Shown: piece after piece, positions 16,649-24,588 of the stretch | Layout of the letters: each line of letters opens with the position of its first letter | Numbering within the stretch: the first letter of the stretch is position 1 | Source of the DNA: Bradyrhizobium australiense | GTDB lineage: Bacteria > Pseudomonadota > Alphaproteobacteria > Rhizobiales > Xanthobacteraceae | DNA length: 64,000 nucleotides | Assembly: GCF_013114825.1 (NCBI RefSeq) | Contig: NZ_JAAVLX010000014.1 | Location: 62,001 to 126,000 of the forward strand | Direction of reading: 5' to 3' | The notes under the pieces: model-generated | Databases searched by the model: none | What the model saw: the letters and a program-made list of their open reading frames with translations, nothing else | Told to the model about the DNA's origin: nothing | Program-made: the position numbers and the translations under genes

Positions 16649-18529
16649 TCAAGCCTTCTTTTGCCCCTGCGCCCGGCGGGCGATGCAGGTGACGAAGTCC
16701 AGTGGAGCTGCGGCGAGAACCTCGATTTCCGCTCGCTTCAGAGGGCTCAGCGCCGATGCGAAGCCGGGATCGGCGAGGCGCTCGCGGAGCGCAGCAATAG
16801 CGGTCTGGTGCTCGGGAGCAACGTACCGCGCCGCTGCAACCTGTAGGCCGGGATCGCCGAAGAAGCGATGAATGACTTCGTCCATCAACTTACGGACTTT
16901 GAAATAGTCAAGAAGTCGGGCGTCGCGCTCGGCAGGAGTGGCCTCCGTCACGCTCCGAGCGGCAGCGTCGCTGGAAGCCAAGTAGCGGGGGAGGGAGATG
17001 TCGTCACGATGCCGCGGCTGCTCCGTCACCGCGTGGAGGCCGCGGTCGCCCACGGCGTAGGGCCGGTCAGTCTGGAAGCAGCGCGCACGCTGGACCTCGG
17101 CTAGTTGGATATCCGGCGACGGTTTGTTGCTGAAGGTTCCGTCCGCCCGCGTGGTGATGCCGCTGCTGTTCTGCCCCACCTCCGGCATGCTATCGGCCAG
17201 CTTGCCGAAAATATTATCCTTGCCGCGATGGGCGGCGAGCGTCTCCTCGTACGAGGGCTGGTCGCAGCCGGTCGGCTTCGCCGCCAGCCCAATCTTCCAG
17301 CCTGGTCCCTGCGTCTGGCAACGGATGCCTCGCCCGCCCGCGGCGAAAAGGGTCCGCATTGGCGCCGGATCGAAGGCGGCGGCGAGCGCAGAGGGTCTGG
17401 CGAGATCCGCGCTGTGAGTCCACAGGAACACCCCAATGGCGGCGACCGCGCCCGCCGTCAGCTCCGGCGTCAGTCCGAGCCTGTTGAATTCGCCCGGGGA
17501 GACGCGCGCGTGCGCGGCACTCGCACCCTGCCGCGCGGCGCGCAAATAATCCGCCTCGCGGGACGGCGCCGGTCGACGGCCGAAACCTTCGCCAGCGCTT
17601 CGCTGGAGCGCGCGTGTGTCGCGGCGGGCCGGCGCGATCAGGGGCCATCGAGCCAGTGACGGAAATGATCGCCGCGACCCGCTCGGCAATTGTCGGGTGC
17701 GTCGCGAACGCGCCTTCGTGCGCGCCGTCGATCACCATCGCGTCCTGCCCGGCCGCTAGGCCCGGGATGACGCTGCGCCCCTCGATGCGGCGAAGCGCCG
17801 AGACGAGCGCGGCGGGATTCTGCGTCAACCGCACGGCTTCTGCGTCGGCAATGAACTCGCGCGCAGAGGCGATCAGCTTCCGCGTGAGATGGCTGCCGTC
17901 GACGGCGAGCCGGCGCAGAAACATCGTGACCAGGATGAGCACCACCAAGAGAGGCAGCAGCAGGGCCAGGATCGGAAGCGCACAGGCCGCCTGAATACGT
18001 TTCACGCCCCGGGTGCTGGGCCGCGGCTGGAGCAGTTGCAGCGTGTCGAGACAGACATTGGTGGCCGCGATCAGGCGGATGTCACCGTTGACGATGTGGA
18101 CGATTTCGTGCGCCGCGACGGCCGCCAGTTCGTCGTCGTCCAGTCCGTCGATCAGCCCGCGCGTGAAGACGAGAACGGCGTCCTTCTGTCTGATACCGCA
18201 GGCGAACGCGTTGAGCGCCGGGCTGTCGATGACAGCGACATAGGGGTCGGAAGCCCTGCTGTGATTATCAGCGGCTCGACGATGCGACAGAGCCGCGGCT
18301 CGTCCTGATCGTCGACGAAGCGGAAATCCGTCCTGCGGCGAACGGTACGGACGTGCCACGCCATCTGCGCGACGAACAGCAGGGCGCCGATGACGGTGAC
18401 GATCGGCACCCAACGGACGAGGTATCCCGTCCACCCGTACAGCGGCGCGTGGTCGGGATCGAGCATGGCGAGCGGCACGGCGAGCGCCAGCGCGGCTAGC
18501 AGATGAAACGCCGCGACGAAGCCACACAC
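16649..18529 (-). pseudogene. M48 family metallopeptidase broken by two compensating one-base frameshifts
   Basis: Three consecutive minus-strand stretches together make one M48 (HtpX-like) membrane peptidase. The first (from GTG 18529) holds two membrane helices and ends near ITAGLPTP. The second, in another frame, begins YVAVIDSPALNAFACG and holds the zinc motif HEIVH in VAAHEIVHIVNGD, then a further membrane pair. The third, back in the first frame, runs from about APARRDTRAL to the stop at 16649. The breaks fall at G4 tracts at 18243-18246 (one base short) and 17641-17644 (one base long). Correcting both gives one chain of roughly 626 residues. Either the gene is damaged, or both are homopolymer sequencing errors. 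Confidence 0.8.
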
Positions 18530-18635
18530 CCAGCCACTCCACGCAAGACAGCATCCCCATTTGACCCCTCATCTGCTAAACAGAATGCCATCAAACAAAC
18601 AAAGCGGCGCAAGACCGCTTTACAGTGGAGGGAGC

Positions 18636-20183
18636 ATGTCGTCGGTTCGCTATTACGACTGGATCGCGCATTTCGGCCGCCGCACGCCGGATAAGATCGC
18701 AGCCATTGACCTCGCCAGCGACCGCAGGCTTTCCTACGTGCAGTTCGATGCACGGATCTCACGCCTTGCTACGCATCTGCGCGACAAACTCGGCATCAAG
18801 CGCGGCGACCGCGTTGCGGTGCTGGCGCTGAACACGACGGATACACTGGAAGTGCAGTTCGCCTGTTTCCGGATCGGCGCGGTGTTCCTGCCGCTGAACA
18901 CGCGCCTCACCGTTCCCGAACTGCAATTCATTGTCGGTGATGCCTCGCCGAAAGTGATGATCAACGACACTGATCTCGCCGAGGTCGCACTCACGGTCGC
19001 AAGGCTCTGCAACGTTTCGTCCGTGCTGCTGCTCGGCCCCGGTGGTTCCTACGAAGCGGCGATAGCGGATTCGACGCCGCTCGATCACGTGGAGATGGTG
19101 ACACTCGATGACATCTCGACCATCATGTACACGTCAGGCACGACCGGCCAGCCGAAGGGCGCCATCATCACGCACGGCATGACGTTCTGGAACTGCGTCA
19201 ACCTCGGCGGCCCCGCCTATGTCTCGCCGTCGACGGTGTTGCTGACCGTGCTGCCGCTGTTTCATACCGGCGGGCTCAATTGCTACACCAACCCGGTGCT
19301 GCATGCCGGCGGCACCGTGCTGATCATGCGCGCGTTCGATCCCGGCCTGGCGCTGCAACTGATCAGTGATCCATCCTACGGCATCACGCAATTCTTCGGC
19401 GTGCCCGCGATCTACCAGTTCATGGCGCAGCATCCTTCGTTCGCGACGGCCGATTTCAGCCGCCTCGTGATCGGCGGCGTCGGCGGCGCACCGATGCCGG
19501 TTCCGCTCCTGAAAGTATGGGAAGAGCGCGGCGTCGCCCTCCAGCAGGGCTATGGCATGACAGAGACGTCCCCAGCCGTGCTGGCACTCGACCGCGAGGA
19601 CGCCGCGCGCAAGGCCGGCTCGTCCGGCAAGCCGGTGCTGCATACGGAAGTGCGGATCGTCCGTCCCGACGGGACCGACGCCGCTGTCGGCGAACTCGGC
19701 GAGCTCTGGGTCAGGGGGCCGAACGTCACGCCCGGCTACTGGAACAGGCCGGATGCCAACCAGTCATCCTTCACCGACGGCTGGCTGCACACCGGCGACG
19801 CCACCCGCGTCGACGAAGAAGGTTTTTATTACATCGTCGACCGCTGGAAGGACATGTACATTTCCGGCGGCGAGAACGTCTATCCGGCCGAGGTCGAGAG
19901 CGTGCTGCATCAGCTTACGGCAATAGCCGAAGCTGCGGTGATCGGCATTCCGAACGAGCAATGGGGCGAGGTCGGCATGGCAATCATCGCCGTGAAGCCC
20001 GGCCAGACGCTGACGCCTGCGGAAGTTCACGCCCATTGCGCGGCCAATCTGGCGCGGTTCAAATGTCCCAGGCTGATCGAGTTCGTCGATGCGCTGCCGC
20101 GCAACGCGACGGGAAAAATTCACAAGCCGACGCTGCGACAGCAATTCAGTGCGCCCAAAGCGACCGACAAGCTTGCGTCGTAG
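18636..20183 (+). CDS. Fatty-acid/acyl-CoA synthetase (AMP-forming, FadD-like)
   Basis: This 515-residue enzyme activates a carboxylic acid to its CoA thioester through an acyl-adenylate. The P-loop-like motif is TIMYTSGTTGQPKGA. The adenine-binding YGMTETSP, the hinge GDATRVDEEGFYYIVDR, the segment SGGENVYPAEVE and the terminal NATGKIHK (catalytic lysine) are all present. The SD GGAGGGA lies before the ATG at 18636. It is divergent from the broken peptidase and followed by a palindromic repeat. Probable substrates are medium- or long-chain acids or aryl acids; the motifs do not decide. Confidence 0.93.
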   Translation: MSSVRYYDWIAHFGRRTPDKIAAIDLASDRRLSYVQFDARISRLATHLRDKLGIKRGDRVAVLALNTTDTLEVQFACFRIGAVFLPLNTRLTVPELQFIVGDASPKVMINDTDLAEVALTVARLCNVSSVLLLGPGGSYEAAIADSTPLDHVEMVTLDDISTIMYTSGTTGQPKGAIITHGMTFWNCVNLGGPAYVSPSTVLLTVLPLFHTGGLNCYTNPVLHAGGTVLIMRAFDPGLALQLISDPSYGITQFFGVPAIYQFMAQHPSFATADFSRLVIGGVGGAPMPVPLLKVWEERGVALQQGYGMTETSPAVLALDREDAARKAGSSGKPVLHTEVRIVRPDGTDAAVGELGELWVRGPNVTPGYWNRPDANQSSFTDGWLHTGDATRVDEEGFYYIVDRWKDMYISGGENVYPAEVESVLHQLTAIAEAAVIGIPNEQWGEVGMAIIAVKPGQTLTPAEVHAHCAANLARFKCPRLIEFVDALPRNATGKIHKPTLRQQFSAPKATDKLAS

Positions 20184-20213
20184 CGGCCCCCCGCGGCCGC
20201 AACGCCTCCGATG

Positions 20214-20350
20214 TCATGCCCCGCCACCCGGTCCGGCCTCCGGCCGGCCGGATGACAGGCTCCGTCGGGGCATCCAGTAAATACTGGCTTCCGTCATCAA
20301 ACTGAGATGCCGCGGCGTACTGGATCGCCCGCCTTCGCGGACGATGACAG
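20214..20350. repeat. Palindromic intergenic repeat, family D copy 1
   Basis: This gap repeat contains catccagta (20271-20279) and, in the other arm, tactggatcgcccgccttcgcggacgatgac. It shares the second arm pattern with 57311-57411. It lies between the convergent acyl-CoA synthetase and XRE regulator genes. Confidence 0.65.
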
Positions 20351-20377
20351 CAGAGGGGATGGAAGAACTGAAAAGAA

Positions 20378-21142
20378 CTACCCCGGCAGAAACATCGCGA
20401 ACGGTTCCTCCGTCGTCCGCCGCAAATGCTGGCGGTACTGCGCGTAATTTGGGTCATCGACTGAGACGCGGCCAAAGGTCGGGCTCGCGACCATCTCGAT
20501 CGGCAGATAGGCGATTGGCGCGGCGATCGGCGTCAACAGCGAGCCGCGGCCGGCGAGCAGCGTCGTGATGATACCGTACATCTCGCCCGAAATCGCCAGC
20601 CGCGCCACCGTGATCAGCCGATGCTGGCCGTGCCGGTTGGTGACGAGGTAGATATGGCCGGACTGATTCGGCACCGCCACCTCGCCGAACTGGGTGAAGG
20701 CCGCGTCCTGCCGTTCGCTCTCGTGAAACACCAGGGATGACGCCGCATCGTCCCATGAGATTTCGGTGCGGTAGGCGAAGATCGCGGCCTTGTCACCGAA
20801 TGACGGCCGCACCGTGACATAGGTCCCCTCGATCCAGGCCACCGCACGGCGCGAATAGGCACCCAGTCCGTCGGGCGCGACCTCGCCGTTGACGGCAGCC
20901 ACAGGCGCCGGCGCCTCCGGCATCTTGCGCAAGGAAACGCCGAGCGCCTGTTCGAGACGGACGGTGGTCGCCAGGGTAAACGGGCGGCGGCCACCCAGCA
21001 CTTTTTCGAGCGTCGAAAGGCTGAGTTTTGCAAGCTCTGCCAGAGACTGCCGGGAGATGCGGCGGCGGGCGATCTCCTCACGAATCGTGTCGGCAATCTG
21101 CCGGCTTTGTTCGGCGGAAAGCTGCTTGTCCGGCGCTGGCAT
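20378..21142 (-). CDS. XRE-family helix-turn-helix regulator with a C-terminal sensory-like domain
   Basis: This is a 254-residue protein with an N-terminal helix-turn-helix of the Cro/CI class. The DNA-binding part spans about residues 12-65 (RRRISRQSLAELAKLSLSTL, then LGGRRPFTLATTVRLEQAL). The remaining 170 residues form a conserved-looking domain of unknown function, possibly ligand sensing. The start MPAPDK at 21142 is chosen because the upstream reading frame is not protein-like. It is divergent from the sortase-substrate operon, with 187 bases between starts, so it could regulate that operon (inference from position). Confidence 0.85.
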   Translation of the reverse strand: MPAPDKQLSAEQSRQIADTIREEIARRRISRQSLAELAKLSLSTLEKVLGGRRPFTLATTVRLEQALGVSLRKMPEAPAPVAAVNGEVAPDGLGAYSRRAVAWIEGTYVTVRPSFGDKAAIFAYRTEISWDDAASSLVFHESERQDAAFTQFGEVAVPNQSGHIYLVTNRHGQHRLITVARLAISGEMYGIITTLLAGRGSLLTPIAAPIAYLPIEMVASPTFGRVSVDDPNYAQYRQHLRRTTEEPFAMFLPG

Positions 21143-21329
21143 CGTCACCCCTGCTTCATCTGCGCTAGTGTACCAGACGCACAATCCATCACAAACCCGC
21201 ACAAAGCCGCCCCGGCCGCGGCGTGCCGCGCCGGCCGGCGGCTGAACATTGCCGATCGTTCCGCTCGCGCCAAATCGGTGAATTCCACACCTTCTCATGC
21301 GGCGAAACCGCCGTTCGGGAGTGAGCGAC

Positions 21330-23603
21330 ATGACGACATGCGACGAAATCGAGGCCGACAAACGCAGCGAACAGCCCAGGCTGGTCAGGCTGGTGCTGTT
21401 CTTTGTGATGCAAGGCGTTGCCGTAATCCTGGTCGGGTTTGCGGCATTATTTTTGAGCTTTGAGCCGGTCTGGTCGGCGGAACGCCTGCAATCGGCCTTT
21501 CTCAAGCCCGGCGACGCACGCGCCGGCTCGCTGCTCCTCAAGATCGATGAGGGCTATGCCGACGCAGCGCGGCTCGGCATCGACGTCGATCTCACAGTGT
21601 CGGGTCCCACCGTCCGCGCCCGCGTTACCCAGATTTTTCGCAACCCTTCGAAAGACTGGGTAGAGGCGATCTATGTCTACCCGCTGCCGGCCGGCGGCGC
21701 AGTCGATTCGCTGAAGATGGTGATCGGCGATCGCGTCGTGGTCGGCGACATCAAGGAGCGGCAGCAGGCAAAGATCGTCTACGAACAGGCCAAGCAGAAC
21801 GGGCAAAAGGCGGCGCTGACCGAACAGGAGCGGCCGAATATTTTCACCAACTCGCTCGCCAATATCGGCCCGGGCGAAACCGTACTGGTGCAGATCGAAT
21901 ATCAGGAGCCGTTGCAGCAATCCGGTGACGCGTTCTCGCTGCGGGTGCCGATGGTGGTCGCTCCGCGCTACAATCCCGCGCCCGTCGTGCAGAGCGTCGA
22001 TTTCAAGCCGGAGGGCGGCGGCTGGGGTTTGGTCAAGTCCGATCCGGTTCCGGATCGCGACCGTATCTCGCCCGAAGTACTCGACCCCGCAACCAACGCA
22101 CCGGTCAACCCGACCCGCATCACCGTGCGGCTGCAGGCGGGCTTCCCGCTCGGCGATATCAAAAGCCACTATCACGCGATCGAGACCGAAAAGCTGGATG
22201 CCAGCACAAGCAACATCCGACTTGTCGAAGGCCCGGTGCCGGCAGATCGCGATTTCGAGCTGAGCTGGAAACCGGCGGCCGAGAAGGCGCCGTCGGTCGG
22301 GCTGTTCCGCGAGCATGTCGGCGACAGCGATTATCTGCTCGCTTTCGTCACGCCGCCGTCGATCGAGCAGGCGCAGCAGAAACCGATGCCCCGCGAGGTG
22401 ATTTTCGTGATCGACAATTCCGGTTCGATGGGCGGCGTCTCGATCGTCCAGGCCAAGGCGAGCCTAATCTATGCGCTCGGCCGTCTGCAGCCGAACGATC
22501 GTTTCAACGTGATCCGCTTCGACCACACCATGGATGTGTTGTTCCCGTCGGCCGTGCCGGCAGACAGCGAGCATATCGGCCGGGCCACGTCGTTCGTGGG
22601 CGCGCTGCAGGCCAATGGCGGCACCGAAATGGTGCCGGCGATGCGCGCGGCGCTGTCAGACAATAGTGGCGATGCCAACTACGTCCGTCAGGTCGTATTC
22701 CTCACCGACGGCGCGATCGGCAACGAGCAGCAATTGTTCGAAACCATCAGCGCGCTGCGCGGCCGCTCGCGCATTTTTATGGTGGGTATCGGATCGGCGC
22801 CGAACACCTATCTGATGACGCGCGCCGCCGAGCTCGGCCGCGGCACCTTCACCCATATCGGCTCGGTCGAGCAGGTCGAAGAGCGCATGCGCGGGCTGTT
22901 CGCCAAGCTGGAGAATCCCGCGGTGACCAATCTGGTCGCAAAGTTCACTGACGCCAGCGCCGATATCACGCCGGTCGCGATCCCCGACATTTACCGCGAC
23001 GAGCCGCTGGTACTGGCGGCCAAGCTCGACAAGCTCACGGGCTCGGTCGAGATCAAGGGCCGCATCGGCGACCGCCCCTGGACAGTCACCCTCCCGCTGG
23101 CAAATGCGGCTGAAGGCAAGGGCCTCTCCAAACTCTGGGCGCGACGCAAGATCGCGGACGCGGAGGTTGCGCGCACCACGCGGCAGGCGAGCCCGGACGA
23201 GACCGACAAGGCCATCCTCGCGCTAGCGCTCGAACATCAACTCGTCACGCGGCTGACCAGCCTGGTTGCCGTCGACAAAACTCCGAGCAGGCCATCGGGC
23301 GAGCCGCTCAAGATCTCGGAACTGCCGATCAACCTGCCCGCCGGCTGGGATTTTGAAAGGGTGTTCGGCGAGCGCCAGCGAGTTCCGGCAACGCAAACGG
23401 AACGACGCGCGGATACGGAGGAGGCGCGGGTGCAGATCGCGGCACTGAAGCGGGCGCAGCCGGTCGTCACGCAGGCGCCGAGCACCGTCACGCTGCCGAG
23501 GACTGCGACTGACGCCGAACTGAAGATGATTTCGGGTGTGATCCTGCTCACGCTCAGCCTGATCCTTTTCGTGTTCAATCGACGTCAGATGTCACTGCGT
23601 TGA
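21330..23603 (+). CDS. Sortase substrate with VIT and VWA domains (marine proteobacterial sortase target type)
   Basis: This 757-residue exported protein has an N-terminal hydrophobic segment at about residues 22-47. A VIT (inter-alpha-trypsin) domain follows (QIFRNPSKDWVEAIYVYPLP). Then comes a von Willebrand A domain with an intact MIDAS site, IFVIDNSGSMGG. The C-terminus has the sorting signal LPRTA at residues 722-726 (23493-23507), a membrane helix (ISGVILLTLSLILFVF) and a basic tail NRRQ. The cleavage motif is LPxTA rather than LPxTG. The sortase gene follows after a 236-base gap containing a palindromic repeat. This matches the known pairing of class GN sortase with a single dedicated target. 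The start at 21330 has SD GGGAG. Confidence 0.9.
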   Translation: MTTCDEIEADKRSEQPRLVRLVLFFVMQGVAVILVGFAALFLSFEPVWSAERLQSAFLKPGDARAGSLLLKIDEGYADAARLGIDVDLTVSGPTVRARVTQIFRNPSKDWVEAIYVYPLPAGGAVDSLKMVIGDRVVVGDIKERQQAKIVYEQAKQNGQKAALTEQERPNIFTNSLANIGPGETVLVQIEYQEPLQQSGDAFSLRVPMVVAPRYNPAPVVQSVDFKPEGGGWGLVKSDPVPDRDRISPEVLDPATNAPVNPTRITVRLQAGFPLGDIKSHYHAIETEKLDASTSNIRLVEGPVPADRDFELSWKPAAEKAPSVGLFREHVGDSDYLLAFVTPPSIEQAQQKPMPREVIFVIDNSGSMGGVSIVQAKASLIYALGRLQPNDRFNVIRFDHTMDVLFPSAVPADSEHIGRATSFVGALQANGGTEMVPAMRAALSDNSGDANYVRQVVFLTDGAIGNEQQLFETISALRGRSRIFMVGIGSAPNTYLMTRAAELGRGTFTHIGSVEQVEERMRGLFAKLENPAVTNLVAKFTDASADITPVAIPDIYRDEPLVLAAKLDKLTGSVEIKGRIGDRPWTVTLPLANAAEGKGLSKLWARRKIADAEVARTTRQASPDETDKAILALALEHQLVTRLTSLVAVDKTPSRPSGEPLKISELPINLPAGWDFERVFGERQRVPATQTERRADTEEARVQIAALKRAQPVVTQAPSTVTLPRTATDAELKMISGVILLTLSLILFVFNRRQMSLR

Positions 23604-23708
23604 CGTCGGCTGAAAGGAGGAGGACCTCCCCAACCTCCTCTTTCCAGAGCGCGCGCGGCTTCCACCGTCCCCCAGAGCCGCGCGCGCCGCTTTTTTCTCA
23701 ACCACCAC

Positions 23709-23826
23709 CGTCATTGCGAGGAGCGAAGCGACGACTTGTCCGTCGAAGCTCAACGAGCGAAGGCGGAAGCAATCCATCTATCCCGGCGTGGAGAGCTGGA
23801 TTGCTTCGCTTCGCTGACAATGACGG
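23709..23826. repeat. Palindromic intergenic repeat, family B copy 1
   Basis: This element has inverted ends: cgtcattgcgaggagcgaag at the left, and ttgcttcgcttcgctgacaa leading into tgacgg at the right. It lies between the sortase substrate and sortase genes and ends 13 bases before the sortase ATG, so its right edge supplies the GGGGAG used as SD. A relative lies at 57210-57287. Confidence 0.8.
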
Positions 23827-23839
23827 GGAGAGTATCCCG

Positions 23840-24418
23840 ATGCCCCGCTTCATCCTCCCTCTCCTTCTCGCGCTCATCGGCCTGATCCTGTTCGGCCAAG
23901 GGGCGTACATTCACGCCAAGGCGCTGCTCGCACAGGTCCTGCTGGAGCGGGCCTTTGAGAAAACGATCGCCACCGGGCGCGAGACAAAGCCGTGGTCGTG
24001 GGCCGATACATGGCCAGTCGCCCGCATCGAAGTGAAGCGGCTCGGTGCCCGCGCTATCGTGCTCGCAGGCAGCAGCGGCCAGGCGCTCGCGTTCGGCCCG
24101 GGTCACGTCGAACAGACACGCGACGCCGGCGAACGCGGCGTCGCCGTCTATTCGGCACATCGCGACACGCATTTCGCTTTCCTGAAGAACGTCGTCATCG
24201 GTGACGAGATCGACATCACAAGACACGACGGCCGAACGTTCCGCTATCGGGTGGATACGACCTCGGTGGTGCGCTTCGATGCCTCCGGCATCGACCCGCT
24301 CGCAGACGGGTACCACCTGCTGCTGTCGACCTGCTGGCCGTTCGACGCGCTGACACAGGGGCCCGAGCGTTATCTTGTGCACGCCACAATGATCGCGGAC
24401 GCGCCGGGCTCGCGCTGA
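23840..24418 (+). CDS. Class GN sortase
   Basis: This 192-residue transpeptidase is anchored by an N-terminal membrane helix (residues 4-24). It should cut the LPRTA signal of the upstream VWA protein and join it to an acceptor. The catalytic set is visible: His107 in VYSAHRDTHF, Cys165 in LLSTCWPFDA, and Arg177 in GPERYLVHA. TCWPFD is typical of the Gram-negative class. The length is normal. SD GGGGAG lies at the border with the family B repeat. In Gram-negatives the acceptor molecule and cell-surface role of these systems are poorly known. Confidence 0.93.
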   Translation: MPRFILPLLLALIGLILFGQGAYIHAKALLAQVLLERAFEKTIATGRETKPWSWADTWPVARIEVKRLGARAIVLAGSSGQALAFGPGHVEQTRDAGERGVAVYSAHRDTHFAFLKNVVIGDEIDITRHDGRTFRYRVDTTSVVRFDASGIDPLADGYHLLLSTCWPFDALTQGPERYLVHATMIADAPGSR

Positions 24419-24588
24419 ATTCTCCGCGAGCCGGGATATCGTGCGCGGCGCGAATGGCGCTGCGCGCGCAACGCGTGTTGCCACCCTCGCCAAGTCTCAA
24501 TAAAAAGGGCGCAATCAAAAGAAAAGTGTGGCGCGGCGTTCGTCCTCGATCGCCACGGCCAAAGGAACAACCGAGTTAAGGGATATCC

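Noticed and set aside
16649..18529. Programmed ribosomal frameshifting in the M48 peptidase
   Set aside because: There is no heptameric slippery site or downstream structure at either break, and two compensating shifts at simple G4 tracts are better explained by indels or sequencing error.
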